Shown here: one piece after another, positions 20,379-31,773 of the stretch | Layout of the letters: each line of letters starts with the position of its first letter | Position numbering within the stretch: position 1 is the first letter of the stretch | Assembly: GCA_030685235.1 (NCBI GenBank) | Contig: MU839083.1 | Coordinates: forward strand, 372,001 to 436,000 | DNA from: Copromyces sp. CBS 386.78 | Taxonomy: Eukaryota; Ascomycota; Sordariomycetes; Sordariales; Sordariaceae | Direction: 5' to 3' | DNA: 64,000 nucleotides | Translations under genes and position numbers: made by a program | Notes under the pieces: model-generated | What the model saw: only the letters and a program-made list of their open reading frames with translations | What the model was told of the DNA's origin: nothing | The model's database searches: none

Positions 20379-22346
20379 ATGTCGGCAACCGTCCGACTTC
20401 TCTCTTTCTCTCGATCATTCATCAAACCCACAACAACAGCATCCATCCGCAGCCAATTGGCGTCACCGAATAACAAACTCTCCTGGGCCAGGTCAGCAAG
20501 CCACTACACGGCAAAGGGATTCAAGAAAGCTTTCTTGGACAACGAATTCCACAAGGACAACGGGTTTCATAAGCATAATCATCCCAACGACAAAATGGGC
20601 AAGAGACAGTTCAACGGCAAGCCTGGAAAGTTCAGGAAAAAGCAGAAGAAGGTCGTGGTTGCGTCGGAAGGATCCCCGGAGGAAGTCTTGCTGCACGACA
20701 TCAATGCCCTGCTTGAGACTTTGACTGTGGCCGATGAGGGAGTCACTGAGGCTCAGGCTGCGGTGGCCAAGCCGGAGGTTGAGAAGGTAGAGGGTGAAGA
20801 GAAGGCGGAGGAGAAGGTTGAGGAGAAGATGGAGGACAAGGAGGGCAAGGAGGAGCAGGCCGAGACTAAGCCTGAGCTTCTCCCCCAGGGCACCGAAATC
20901 GAAGCCGAGGTTCTTTCACTATCTTCCACCGGCGATGGTCTTGCCAAGCAGAAGGGTTCGAACTCCAACCACATCTACGTAGTCCCCTTCACCGTCCCCG
21001 GCGACCTTGTCAAGGCCCGCGTCTACCGTCATGTGGAGCAAGACGGCTACTCGCACGCCGACTTCCTCGAGGTCCTCACCCCCTCGCCTCTTCGCGACGA
21101 CAGCCGAATCCAGTGCAAGTACTTCGCCAAGTGCTCCGGCTGTCAGTTCCAGATGCTCGACTACTCGGAGCAGCTCAAGCACAAGCGCAGCATCGTGGTC
21201 AAGGCCTACAAGAACTTCTCCAACCTCGCTCCCGAGCTCGTCCCCGAGATTCTCGACACCATCGGCTCCCCTCTCCAGTACGGCTACCGCACCAAGCTGA
21301 CCCCCCACTTCGACGGTCCCCCCGGCGGCAACCGCCGCGGCTTCAAGAAGCCCATGGAGGAGATGCCCCCCATCGGGTTCACCCCCAAGGGCCTGCGCAA
21401 GGTGATGGACATCGAGGACTGCCCGATCGCCACGGACGCCATCCGCGCCGGTCTCCAGGCCGAGCGCGAGCGCATGTCCAAGGACTTCGCCTCCTACACG
21501 CGCGGCGCCACCATCCTCCTGCGCGAGAGCACCAAGCGCGTGCCCAAGCCCGCCGACGGTTCTGAGATCTCCATCCCCGACCTCAAGCCCGGCGTGCTCT
21601 CCACGCCCATCGTCACCCCCGCCGCCGACGGCAGCTACACCGACTTCAAGACGTGCATCACCGACAACAACGCCACCTCGACCGAGTACATCGACAACTT
21701 CATCTTCCAAAACCCGGCAGGTTCCTTCTTCCAAAACAACAACTCCATCCTCTCCCCCTTCACCGACCACATCCGCCAACACATCCTCCCGCCCCCCGGC
21801 TCCCTGCCCGAGGGCGCCAAGCCCATCAAGAACCTAATAGACGCCTACTCCGGCTCCGGTCTCTTCACCATCACCCAATCCTCTTTGTTCCCGGGTGGTT
21901 CGATCGGCATCGACATCGCCGAAAAGTCCATCGACTTCGCGCGGCGCAACGCCCGCCTGAACGGCCTCAACGAGTCGCAGTGCAAGTTCATCGCCGCCGA
22001 CGCGCCGAAGCTGTTCGAGTCCGTCTCCGGGCTGGACGCGGACGAGACGGTGGTGGTGCTTGACCCGCCTCGCAAGGGGTGCGACGCCAGCTTCTTGCGG
22101 CAGCTGATGCAGTTTGCGCCCCGCAGAGTGGTGTACGTGTCATGCAACGTGCACACGCAGGCGAGAGATGTCGGTGTTCTGGTAAGGGGACGCGTGGGGG
22201 ATACGTTTGGCGAGGCGTTTGTGGATCCGACGGAGGGGGAGAAGAAGATGAGCAGGTATGCGATTGAGAGCATTCGCGGGTTTGACTTCTTCCCGCAGAC
22301 GGGACATGTGGAGGGTGTCGCGATTCTGAATCGGGTTGATGAGTAG
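20379..22346 (+). CDS. trm2: Trm2-type tRNA (uracil-54-C5) methyltransferase
   Basis: A single exon of 655 residues. Residues 1-50 (SATVRLLSFSRSFIKPTTTA) look like a mitochondrial presequence. A second in-frame ATG at 20595 precedes a basic stretch (GKRQFNGKPGKFRKKQKK), so a shorter nuclear or cytosolic form is possible. A Glu/Lys-rich linker leads to a TRAM domain (TEIEAEVLSLSSTGDGLAK). A Cys cluster C246-x5-C252-x2-C255 may bind an Fe-S cluster as in RumA. The SAM domain has DAYSGSGLF at 488, DPPRKG at 562 and the catalytic Cys 589 in YVSCN. Known: this family makes m5U54 in the T loop. The end GHVEGVAILNR is typical. It is convergent with the glucanosyltransferase gene. Confidence 0.92.
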   Translation: MSATVRLLSFSRSFIKPTTTASIRSQLASPNNKLSWARSASHYTAKGFKKAFLDNEFHKDNGFHKHNHPNDKMGKRQFNGKPGKFRKKQKKVVVASEGSPEEVLLHDINALLETLTVADEGVTEAQAAVAKPEVEKVEGEEKAEEKVEEKMEDKEGKEEQAETKPELLPQGTEIEAEVLSLSSTGDGLAKQKGSNSNHIYVVPFTVPGDLVKARVYRHVEQDGYSHADFLEVLTPSPLRDDSRIQCKYFAKCSGCQFQMLDYSEQLKHKRSIVVKAYKNFSNLAPELVPEILDTIGSPLQYGYRTKLTPHFDGPPGGNRRGFKKPMEEMPPIGFTPKGLRKVMDIEDCPIATDAIRAGLQAERERMSKDFASYTRGATILLRESTKRVPKPADGSEISIPDLKPGVLSTPIVTPAADGSYTDFKTCITDNNATSTEYIDNFIFQNPAGSFFQNNNSILSPFTDHIRQHILPPPGSLPEGAKPIKNLIDAYSGSGLFTITQSSLFPGGSIGIDIAEKSIDFARRNARLNGLNESQCKFIAADAPKLFESVSGLDADETVVVLDPPRKGCDASFLRQLMQFAPRRVVYVSCNVHTQARDVGVLVRGRVGDTFGEAFVDPTEGEKKMSRYAIESIRGFDFFPQTGHVEGVAILNRVDE

Positions 22347-23241
22347 AGGGTTGGGAATAGATGGATGGATATAAGGAATTGGAAAGGGGCATTTGGGTAA
22401 ACAACTGTACTGGTTTCGGGATATAAAAAGTGAGATTTTTAGCTTTCTCCGGTTACGATTCAGACTCTCGATCTCTGAACTCATACCTTTTAAGAGGCTG
22501 TCCATCTTCGAAGTTTTCTAGTAGGAAATGATTAGTCTGCTGGCGCCGCTCACTTCAGTTATTAACGAAGGCTGTTTTGTATCGTGGACTTTACAATTGT
22601 GACTTTTTGTGAAGTTCGTCATGTAGAAGCGATCAAGAAAGGCCTGGCCAAGGAGTATAAACGATAGGTGATAGGCACTGGAGATGTTAGGCTACTACCT
22701 AGCAACGGGCACATGTCTTGCTACTTGGAGGTAATATCGGGGAGATCACTCAAGGCTAGAACAATGTCCCCTGGGCCAGTATGAAGTTCATATGTATTCC
22801 ATGTTGCTGCTGATGGAAGAAGACATCGTATTATTCAATTAGGATCATATGCTACAAAACATTAGGATTACCCTCACCGTTCACTCACTCACTCACTCAT
22901 CTCACCTCATGTCTACCTCCATCCCCTTCTCCCCACACCTCCCCAGGGAAACATATCAAGGCTCCAGCCATTCAACCCCGAGCGCTGTGAGCTTTTCAAC
23001 AGATCAGGACCAGCAAGAGAATTCTTTGGTGGAACAGCCCCACAAGCGACAGCAAAAGCAAAAAGATTTGGCGGAACATCATAATGACCTTTCTGATTAT
23101 TACAACTTGCGCTACCAATGGGTGGTTTAACTCTATAGCACCCTTTTGATGGTGACCTATTTTACTTGAACTACTCGCAGAAATAACAGCCGCTTTAGAC
23201 AACAACCAAACCAACGCTCTGACGTGCTGACGGAGCCTCAT
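22347..23241. other. Convergent 3' flanks of trm2 and the GH72 gene
   Basis: An 895-bp spacer. It contains a CACT repeat patch near 22885-22905 and an isolated 93-codon ORF (22849-23130) with no recognisable features. No supportable gene. Confidence 0.5.
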
Positions 23242-24911
23242 CTACAAGGCGAGACCGGCAAAGATTGCAAAGGCACCCATGGCCACGGCGGGCAGGGTCA
23301 TGGCAATGGCGCTGCCGGCGGCGCCGCTGTTCTTGGTGTCGTTGGATTCAGCGTCCGAGTCGGAGCCCGAGCTGGTGGAGTTGCCGGAGGAGACGCTGCC
23401 GGAGTCCTGGAGCTTAGCGTCGTTGGTGCCGGGGGCTGTGTGTGATCTTGTTAGTTTTGAAGAGTCCATTGAAACTAAACGAGTGACGGAGGGGAAAACA
23501 CATACCGTTGCTCTCATCGCTGCCGAGAGCCTTGACGGCCAAGCCGGAGATGACACTACCATCAGCGTTCTTGACAGTGTACTTGATACTGAAGTCCTTG
23601 ATGTCAACGAGCTTGCCGGTGGGCTTGGGGCTGACACCCTTGGCGAGGATCTTGTCGACGTTGGGAGGCATGTCGGGGAGGGTGAAGTTGCCGTAGAAGT
23701 CCTTGGACTGGATCAACTTCTTGTCGCACTTGGGGGGCTTGGGACCGGAGCCCTCCTTGGCGGACTTGACGCCCTGAACCTTCTTCCAGTCGAGCTTGGC
23801 AAACTGGTCCTTGAGGGTGTAGAAATCCTTGAGGAGGGTGACGGACTGGTCCTTGGTGTTGACCTGGACAAGACCGTACTCGTTATCCTCCTGAGTGTAC
23901 TCGTAAACAATACCACCAGAGAAAACGGCGCTGAACTCCTCGCCGTAGATGGCGTCAACCTCGGTGAAAGGACGGGGCTGCACCGCGTTGCAGCCATACT
24001 CGGAGTAGAAGACGGGGACGGAGGTATTGCTGAAGCCCTCGACGAGGTCAACGTAGCCAGACTTTTGGAAGTCGCTCTCGCCGCACCAGGAGTAGCTGTT
24101 AAGGGCGAAAATATCGGCGCGGCTGGGGTCATCGGACTTGCCGTCCTCAGCGCAGGTGAAGTACTCGAAGCTGTCGAAGAGAACCTCACGAACATCGGCG
24201 GCAGAGTAGCCGACAGGGATCTTGCGGTCGCAGTGCTTAGCGACATAGTTCTTGATATCGCGGGTGACGGCCCTCATGTAAGGGGGGACCTGGCTGGCGG
24301 AAGACTCGTCGTTGATGACCTCGTTTCCGGAGAAGAAGGCGAGGGTGTTGTCGTAGTTCTTGAAGGCCTCGACAACGGCGAAAGTGCGGTTGACGTAGGT
24401 ATCATAGTAAGACTCCCAGGGGTTGTAGGTCTGCAGAGAGCCGGCCACCTGGGGAGAGTTGACGTCGAGGATCATGTAGATACCGGCAGCGTTGAAGATG
24501 CTGGCACACTCGTCGTGGTTGACATCCGGGTTCAAGTTATAAACACGGATGGTATTGACGCCGAGAATCTGCAGAATGGCAGCGTCACGGCGGCAGATGT
24601 CTCCATTACTGAGGGGGTCCTTTCCATGGGCGGCATCGTAGGCAGCAGAGCCGCCGGGCTGGTAGGCGACACCGACGATCTGGAAGATGTTGTCGCTGGG
24701 GTCGACGAAGAACTGGTTCTTGACGCTCAGGGGCTTGACGGCGGCAGCGAGGGTCGCGCTGAGCGCGATAAGAGTAGATTGGATCTACAGTCCACATGTT
24801 AGCGTTAGTCATTGCAACTCTTTTCCCACATCTGCATGCTTTGATGATACTGCAGTAGACTGCGTATAACATGGTGTAAAGTCACTATCGCGGGTGCAAA
24901 CTTACAAGCAT
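23242..24911 (-). CDS. GPI-anchored beta-1,3-glucanosyltransferase, GH72 (Gel/Gas family)
   Basis: Exons 24911-24906 (only ATGCTT), 24784-23506 and 23435-23242 (introns 121 and 70 nt) give 492 residues. The signal peptide is MLIQSTLIALSATLAAA. The GH72 catalytic domain starts VKPLSVKNQFF and includes GVNTIRVYNLNPDVNHDEC. The acid/base glutamate is E157 in GNEVIND and the nucleophile E264 in YSEYGCN. After the domain there is no Cys-rich CBM43 module, so it belongs to the Gel1/Gel2-like branch. The Ser/Asp-rich tail ends with a hydrophobic GPI-attachment signal (AMTLPAVAMGAFAIFAGLAL). Known: these enzymes cut and elongate cell-wall beta-1,3-glucan at the outer membrane face. The 5' region on the minus strand (about 25240-25340) is CT-rich, typical of a highly expressed gene. 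Confidence 0.95.
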
Positions 24912-27019
24912 GGTTATAACAGTATGATGGGTCTGAAAATTCCGCAGCTACTGGATTTGCAAAGTCGGGATGACAGGGTGCTGTTGTTTGTTGACACAAA
25001 AGTTGTTGCTGTGGTGATCTGCTCAAATAGTTCGGAGGGCAAGACTCGAGATCGCTGGCACGGGTACAGAAAACGGGCGGTCGGCAGGAACTGAAATCTC
25101 ACAATAATAAAGCTGTCTGAAGGAGCGACGAGAAAAAAGGGCGAATATAAAACGGAGGAAAGAGGACCTGAATCAGGAACCTTCCTCAGATCAGGGAAAT
25201 CGGACGAACGAGTGTCGGGAATAAAAGAAGGTGCAGAATGCGGCTCCAACAAGACGTCGAAGTCGATGCGTTGTACGGAAAAGACGGGAGCAAAATCGAG
25301 AGGAAGGAGAGGAAAAGAAGGCAGCAAGCCAGGAAGAAAAGGGAGATTCCAAGGCGCAAGTTGGAACAGGCCAAGATACCAAGGGCTAGCGGCCCATACC
25401 AAGCCAAACACAGCCAATGCCGCCAATTCAGCACTCAAGTCGAAGTGTCATGGTGATTTCGGCGCGGTTGGGAAACCCCATGGCGGCCCCCCCCCCCCCC
25501 CCCAGGCACCACTCCACAAGCGAGCTAGCGAGGTTAGCCAAATGCCAAGGTATTGGATACCTCCCCCACTGCACACGGGACTGTGGTACCTGAAGTAGCT
25601 AGTACGCCGGCGCTCAAACGTGCTCATAACCCCCCTGACCACCCCGAACTGCCCTTCCTCGCGTTTCATTCGGCCGTTTATCACCATCTCATTGAAAACC
25701 ACCACGGCCCCCCTTTGTTCTAGGCGTTTTTAAATGGTGTCGCGCTAATCGGAGTAAGACCAAGTCATCCTCCGTTGCAACCTCCTTCCCATTATTTGCG
25801 GATCCAATAGGTAGGTACTTTTCATCAGGAGTCTGGAATGGAATGCATAGGAAGTGAGGGAGGGGAATTCCATCTATCCCAAACAGCCAAGTGTGGTGTC
25901 TGAAGCTATCGTGATTCCATGGCAGGAATTAAGGTTGTTTGTTTACTGACGATCTCGGGCATTCCATTGTTGTGTGAGATTATTTGTGATTTTCAGGGTC
26001 CCCATAATATTATATTAAACCACGGATCCTTGCACAACGCCACTTCGACGGTTGAGATGACAGAGGCGTGCTTCTGTGTGAGATTAGATGCTGTCGAGAT
26101 CTTGGCCATGACCTGTCAAATAAGCTGTGAGGAAAATGTGAGAGCTTCTGGTGTTTCCCAAGCCACACATGTTTGTTTCACTCACGCGGTCACAGTTGTC
26201 AGGAAACGACACCCGACCTCTCACGAGGATGTGCACGAGCGGCAGCTCTGACATGCAGGCACACAGAGCCGCTGCTGCCAAATTGCACGGACTGTACCTG
26301 AGTGGCGATGACGATCTGTGAATCTTCGGTAGCAGCCGACTCGCTCGACCTCTTCGTATCGTATTGAGACCTGGATTTTTCCCCTCGTTGCTTTCAATAT
26401 CGGTGGAAGATTATCGTATCAAATAATCCAGAATCGCGACCAACTCAAGTCAAAAGGATGACCGTACACTGCAATGTTGAAACGATCGAGATAAGGCAGG
26501 TTGTCATGATCCACTCCATACCGTCATTGATGAGGGTGAGTGCATGCTGGGAATGCCGGCATTTTATAGGGCAATCAGGTGCCATAAAATGATGACAAAG
26601 CAACCACCATTCAGCGCCTCCCGTCTGGATAACCTCATGTTCTGGAAGCTGCGTGGAACATTCCTTTCCAACGAACCACAGTGCCGTGCCCATCACCAAC
26701 CGGTACTTGATTACGAAGCAACGTCAGCAGGTACAACCTGAACTCATCGATTGATGCCATCAACCTCATCAACCTATACTTGACAACAATCTCCAAACCT
26801 CTCACGCAGTTGCAAATAGAACAAACCATCATCATACCGTCTCTCTTGATATTACACGTTTGGGGACACAGCCGTTGACGACACTCATTGCAATTTCACG
26901 ACCTTTAACCAAGATATCATATAACCTGTCTGCTCCGATTCTTCAACCATCATTGAAGGTCGCGGGCGAAAATACCCAGCTACACACAACTTTAATAACT
27001 GGTCTTGAATATCACCACA
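24912..27019. other. 2.1-kb divergent intergenic region between GH72 and WLM genes
   Basis: It holds the CT-rich promoter and leader of the GH72 gene (minus strand, about 25100-25400), a 17-C homopolymer at 25487-25503 and the promoter of the WLM gene. ORFs up to 174 codons are reverse-frame pyrimidine artefacts. Confidence 0.55.
25487..25503. repeat. Poly-C tract, 17 bases
   Basis: An uninterrupted run of 17 C on the plus strand in the intergenic region about 580 bp upstream of the GH72 gene. Homopolymer lengths of this kind are prone to sequencing and assembly error. Confidence 0.85.
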
Positions 27020-28234
27020 ATGAACGACTCAAACCAACAGCCCCAGCCAAAAGGCGCACCGCTGCCTCTCTCATCAGAGGCCAACACACCATACATCAAT
27101 GATGGCGACCACTTCGAAATGACCATCAAGTTCACCCCCGAGAAGCACTCCCAAAACTGGCTATTTAGGCAAGACACCACCTTTGAGGACATCCTCATGG
27201 CGCTCGGCCACCAATGGCCCGACTACGACTTTCTTAAATCCAAAGCTATCGTCGAGAAGCGCCAGCAGTCGTCATCATCATCCACAAAGACCAAATCCCT
27301 CCTCAAAACCCCAGACGATGACAGTCTCCCCATGCAACTCTACGCCGGCAACTCCCTTCGCTTCATGGCCCCCAGAAAGTTAGCTCTAGAATCCCTCCAT
27401 GCCGCCCAGGCCGAAATCGCCAAGCGCGAAGCAGCCCTTCAAGCCCAGCGACGCATGGCCTACAAACCTCAAGGCCGACCATCTAGGGGAGGTGGCATCC
27501 ACACCATCAACGGCCCCGTCTCAGACTCCTCCTCCTCTTCCGGCGGCGGTGACACCCGCTTCACCTTCCAAACCATCCGTCCCCTCCCGCACCTCCCCAA
27601 CCCCTCCCGCTCACAGGCCTTCCTGCAACGCCTCGCCGCCGACCCGGGCATCCGCGCCGCCATGCGCGCGCACCAGTTCACCGTCGGCCTGCTCACGGAA
27701 ATGGACCCGGGGCAGTACACAGCCGCTAACCACGAGGGCGTCACGCGCATCTTGGGACTAAACCGCAATAAGGGCGAGGTGATTGAACTACGCCTAAGAA
27801 CGGACGCGTACGATGGGTATCGAGATTACAAAACTATAAGAAAGACGCTGTGTCACGAGCTGGCGCACAATGTGCATGGAGACCACGATAGGCAGTTTTG
27901 GGATCTTTGTCACCAGATTGAAAAGGAGGTGGAGAGGGCGGATTATACCAAGAGTGGGAGAGTGGTGGGTGGGGAGGAGTATGCCCCCGGGCCTGTAAGC
28001 CATGAGCCGGATGAGGAGGATGCGGTTTATGACCATGGCGGCTGGACGGGTGGGACGTATGTGCTGGGTGCTAGTGATGCGGTACCATCGTCGTCTCCGG
28101 CCGAGTCGGCTGGGTTAACTAGGAGGGATATCTTGGCGAAGGCGGTGGAGGAGAGGTTGAAAAGGTTGAGTAAGGGTCCGGATCAGGGGAGTGGAAGGGG
28201 GGAGGGAAGTGGGAGTGGGGAGGGGAGTGGGTAA
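27020..28234 (+). CDS. Ubiquitin-like/WLM metalloprotease fusion (Wss1-related)
   Basis: A single exon of 404 residues from ATG 27020. The N-terminal 90 residues (FEMTIKFTPEKHSQNWLFRQ, then FEDILMALGHQWPDYD) look like a ubiquitin-like fold. A helical linker (ALESLHAAQAEIAKREAALQ) precedes a WLM domain with ADPGIRAAMRAHQFTVGLLT and EMDP. It also contains GVTRILGLNRNKGEVIELRL, and the zinc site HELAHNVHGDH at residues 279-289 (HExxH, third ligand downstream, glutamate E280). Known: WLM proteins relate to Wss1/SPRTN; Wss1 degrades DNA-protein crosslinks and SUMOylated proteins, and fission yeast has a similar UBL-metalloprotease fusion. The C-terminus is a Gly/Ser/Glu low-complexity tail. A TTG-started reading 15 bp upstream is not needed. 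It is convergent with acl2. Confidence 0.85.
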   Translation: MNDSNQQPQPKGAPLPLSSEANTPYINDGDHFEMTIKFTPEKHSQNWLFRQDTTFEDILMALGHQWPDYDFLKSKAIVEKRQQSSSSSTKTKSLLKTPDDDSLPMQLYAGNSLRFMAPRKLALESLHAAQAEIAKREAALQAQRRMAYKPQGRPSRGGGIHTINGPVSDSSSSSGGGDTRFTFQTIRPLPHLPNPSRSQAFLQRLAADPGIRAAMRAHQFTVGLLTEMDPGQYTAANHEGVTRILGLNRNKGEVIELRLRTDAYDGYRDYKTIRKTLCHELAHNVHGDHDRQFWDLCHQIEKEVERADYTKSGRVVGGEEYAPGPVSHEPDEEDAVYDHGGWTGGTYVLGASDAVPSSSPAESAGLTRRDILAKAVEERLKRLSKGPDQGSGRGEGSGSGEGSG

Positions 28235-29632
28235 GGGTGAGGATGAGAGTGAAGGCCATAATAGAGACACGGTCACCTCTTCTGGCTTTTGTGGGCATTA
28301 TCAGGAGTGTAACGATTTGGATTTAGCATAGCGTTTCGGGTACATTCATACCCTCTTCAGGATGATATCCATGCGTAACATTCATGAGATTCAGTAAATC
28401 AAGCACACTTGCATGTTTCTCGATGTGGTCAACTTCTCTCCAGTCTGTGTGTGATATACACATATCCCAAGTGCCCGTGAGAATCACAAGTACGCTCCGT
28501 GAAATATCAATCCTTTGACTACTTACTTCCATACGGGGTATCATAAACCCCCACACACCATTCGACATGATCCAGCCTAGTAAGAGTACCTCCGAACACG
28601 ACCTGTGTAGATAATCAAACATGAACGTTCAGAACAGGGGCCTTCAGCTATACTTGGCATCCCACCCTAGATATCTTCCATTTCTTTTTCCATTACAATA
28701 TTTGTGTATGTTACAAGTACCAGCATTTTTATAAGAACCTGAGAAGAATCACAGGACCGATCACGTTCAACTGACCATTATTCCGATCTTACAAGTCCTG
28801 TCTGCCGATTGATGCAGTAGGCCAGAACTCTGCACCCAGAACCAAAAGAGCAGTGTAGATGCAATGTCCATACAAGCAATGGTAAATCATGACATCAAGA
28901 ATAAGAACGATAATCAAGCAGAACACCAGGTTTCTAAACTAGCCAGTCAAGACTATCGGAGATCAATCGGCAACTGAGGTTCGTTGAGGCAGATAATAGA
29001 TATACAAAGGAGCGCTCTTCAAACGTTAAGGCATGCCTTTATCTCCCATCGCCATCTGAGTCAACCCGGCGATAAACGCGATCATACACACCGGAAAGAA
29101 AGGAAAAAGAAAAAGCCGATGACAGTCAAATTCTCTAACCAAGCTGGTGATGACCGGTGAACTTCTTGGAGTTGTAGGCTTTCGAGGAGCAGGTAAAGGG
29201 GAGGAGGTAGAAACACACGCCATCGAACACTGCTCATCAAAATCGGAGAACGAAACTACCTAACTTGGCATTACGCGGGACACATGACAAACACCATAAG
29301 ACATGCCGAGAAACTTGGATTGTAGACTCAATTAGATACGTTCCGTGGTTAGCTAGACGAGCCTCAACAAGATACACACCATCACCTTACAACCAACGCT
29401 TCATGGGTGATCAGCTGAGGTCAAACTGATACCATATCACCTCTCTCATATGCCGACCTTTCGTCTGGTATAAGCTTTTGTGTATAACTTTCCATGCGAC
29501 TTCTCGCTCTATTGGGATCTTCTGTCATGTCCGCATTAAATGCACCAGGATAAAATGAACCAAACCCGCTCCCCGTTCCCTGACCAGAAATGAAATATTT
29601 ATAATACCATGTGCGCCACACCCATCAGCCTT
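28235..29632. other. Convergent 1.4-kb spacer between WLM gene and acl2
   Basis: 3' flanks of both genes. ORFs are under 100 codons and unconvincing. No RNA gene signature seen. Confidence 0.5.
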
Positions 29633-31773
29633 TTAGGCCTGGAACTCCACCGCGCCACTCTCCTCCCACTTGCCAGGGACCAACGCCAGAGGCACGATAC
29701 CACTGACGTGCATCTCAGGACCAAAGATCTTGGCGTTGAGACCGAGCTCTTGTGTCGCAGCCTTGAGGTTCTTGAGACCCTCCTGGTAGTTGGGACCGGC
29801 ACGACGGACCCAGATTTGAGTGTTGTGCTCGATGAGAGCCTTGGCGTACTCCCTAAGAGCCTTGATGACACCCTTGAAAGTGCTAGCAACGTTGGTGAAG
29901 TTGGCAATACCACCACCGATGAAGAGGACCTTGCCCTTCTCAGACATAGGAGCACGGAGCATAAGGTCGAGAACAGTGCGGGCGTAGTGGTAGGTCTGAG
30001 ACTCGGTGGGCGCACCAGAGTACTCACCATAGTTGGCAAGCTCATCGGCAAAACCAGCCGAGGCGATGGCATCGGCGTAGACGACGGAGGCACCACCACC
30101 GGCAACGAGAGTCCAGATACGGCCATGGGGGTTCAGGACAGTAAGCTTGAGCGAGGCACCAGTCTTGGCATCAAGCTCAGCGATGTAAGCCTCCTCCTTG
30201 GTGAGCTCACGGCCGAAGGGAGCGGGGAACTCAATGGGAGGACCGGCATCAATGTTGACACCGCCGTTAGAGCTTTGGGCAACAATGCCCAAGGCAGCAG
30301 GAGAGCGGGCAATAGCCCACTTGTTGCCGCACTCGAAGTCGGCCGTTTGGTCGAGCTTAGCAGCAAGATCGAGGAAGTGAACCTCAGCAGAGGTGGCATC
30401 CTCGTTGGGAATGACAACCAAAGGGTTGATCTCGAGGTAGGTGAACTGGCAGTCCACATAGACGGCATAGAGACGGGCAACTGTAAAAGGGCTGTTAGTG
30501 CTGATGCTCGACTCATGCATCCACCGACCCCGGATGGTAATCGGGAATGAAGAATGTGGGCTCAATTGCTTGACAGGGTACCACCCCGACAGGCCGGTTA
30601 AGCTTAAATAGACGGTTGAAACTTACTGAAGTCAACAAGGACGTTATGGATGCCCTTGGGAACGTGCTTGAGCAGTGTGCTCGCAAGCTCCTCGTTGGAA
30701 GGATATTGTGAAAGATCGACGGGAATTAGGATCTTCTCGGCCTTCGCATCGACGTCACCGACATCAACACCACCCTCGTGGTAGAAGAGAATCCAGTCAC
30801 CCTACATGATGTGCAGTTAGCTTCCGAAACCTTATTTCGATCTTCGACATAATTTTTTTGGGGGAACCATGTGATGTGATGGGGGCTTTGGGTAAGGGTT
30901 TTGGAAGGGTTTGTGGTGGTGAGGATCGCAAAGGGGGCGGTGGACGTGTCCCGCTCCACATGAATTGGGTTTAGCCTCCGTTCGTCCGTAGACTGCCAGG
31001 GGCAACACAAGCCATGCACACGACTCAAAATGTTCGTCTCATCCCCAATTTTCTCAACCTCCCCCCTAAATCCTCTTTTCCTCTTTTCCCAAAGTATATC
31101 AAAATCGAGGCCCGACGCCTTACGACTTTTATTCGACTTGTATCGGGATATGGACATCGGACCTCTTGGGCTTGGCGACACCCTCATTCGGATGCACTTG
31201 CATGTGGGGCCTTTCTGATGATTCGACGGATTGCCAAGACGACTGGAAAAAGCGACAACACTTACATCACGGACGGAGTTGATCTATTTCACGTTAGCGC
31301 GCAGTTCATTTGTGGAGGATCTGGACCGATTCAGCAAAGGGACGACGTACGTTGATATAATATTCGGTTTCCTGGGGGTGGGGCACGAATGGCTCGACGA
31401 GGAACTGGCGAAGGACGCCCTCTGTGTGCTCGACCTTCTGAGCCTTACCGGCGCGCTCAGCAATCCAGGCCTTGGCCTCAGCCCAGGTCTTGTTGAGAGC
31501 AAGGAGACCGCTCTTGCCACGGCGCTTGATCAACTGATCGGGCTTGGCGACGAAGCGGGCGCCATCCTGGAGGAGCCAAGGGTAGGTGACCTCAGCCTGG
31601 CTGAGAACACCGTTCACATCGGCATCCTCAGCAAAGTGGAGGGAAGCAAGTCTGGGAGGAGGGTTGTGCTTGGTCGGGTTTGGTAGCGTGCTGGGCTTGA
31701 TGACGGGGGCACGGGTGAGGTGGTAGTTGAGGATGGCCTTGCCGTCGGCCTCGAGGATGCTCTTCGCAGACAT
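29633..31773 (-). CDS. acl2: ATP citrate lyase subunit 2 (N-terminal-type, ATP-grasp subunit)
   Basis: Exons 31773-31351, 31283-31266 (18 nt), 30801-30627 and 30480-29633 (introns 67, 464 and 146 nt) give 487 residues. The model is fixed by homology: the microexon supplies INSVRD between TEYYIN and [19 protein letters not shown]. Residues up to about 250 form an ATP-grasp, succinyl-CoA-synthetase-beta-like region ([27 protein letters not shown]). The rest is citrate-binding: [38 protein letters not shown] and [20 protein letters not shown]. Known: with Acl1 it makes cytosolic acetyl-CoA and oxaloacetate from citrate, ATP and CoA, feeding lipid synthesis and histone acetylation. In animals both parts are one chain; ascomycetes have two genes. 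The 464-nt intron is long for this organism group. Confidence 0.96.

Noticed and set aside
20919..21782. 287-codon antisense ORF over trm2
   Set aside because: Shadow; Gly/Val/Glu-rich with no domain.
23279..24802. 507-codon ORF on the plus strand opposite the GH72 gene
   Set aside because: Antisense frame of a strongly codon-biased gene. Its composition (Val/Asp/Gly/Leu-rich, no motif) mirrors the real gene and it has no start or promoter context.
29609..30565. 313-codon antisense ORF over acl2
   Set aside because: Shadow of the acl2 coding frame with no independent support.
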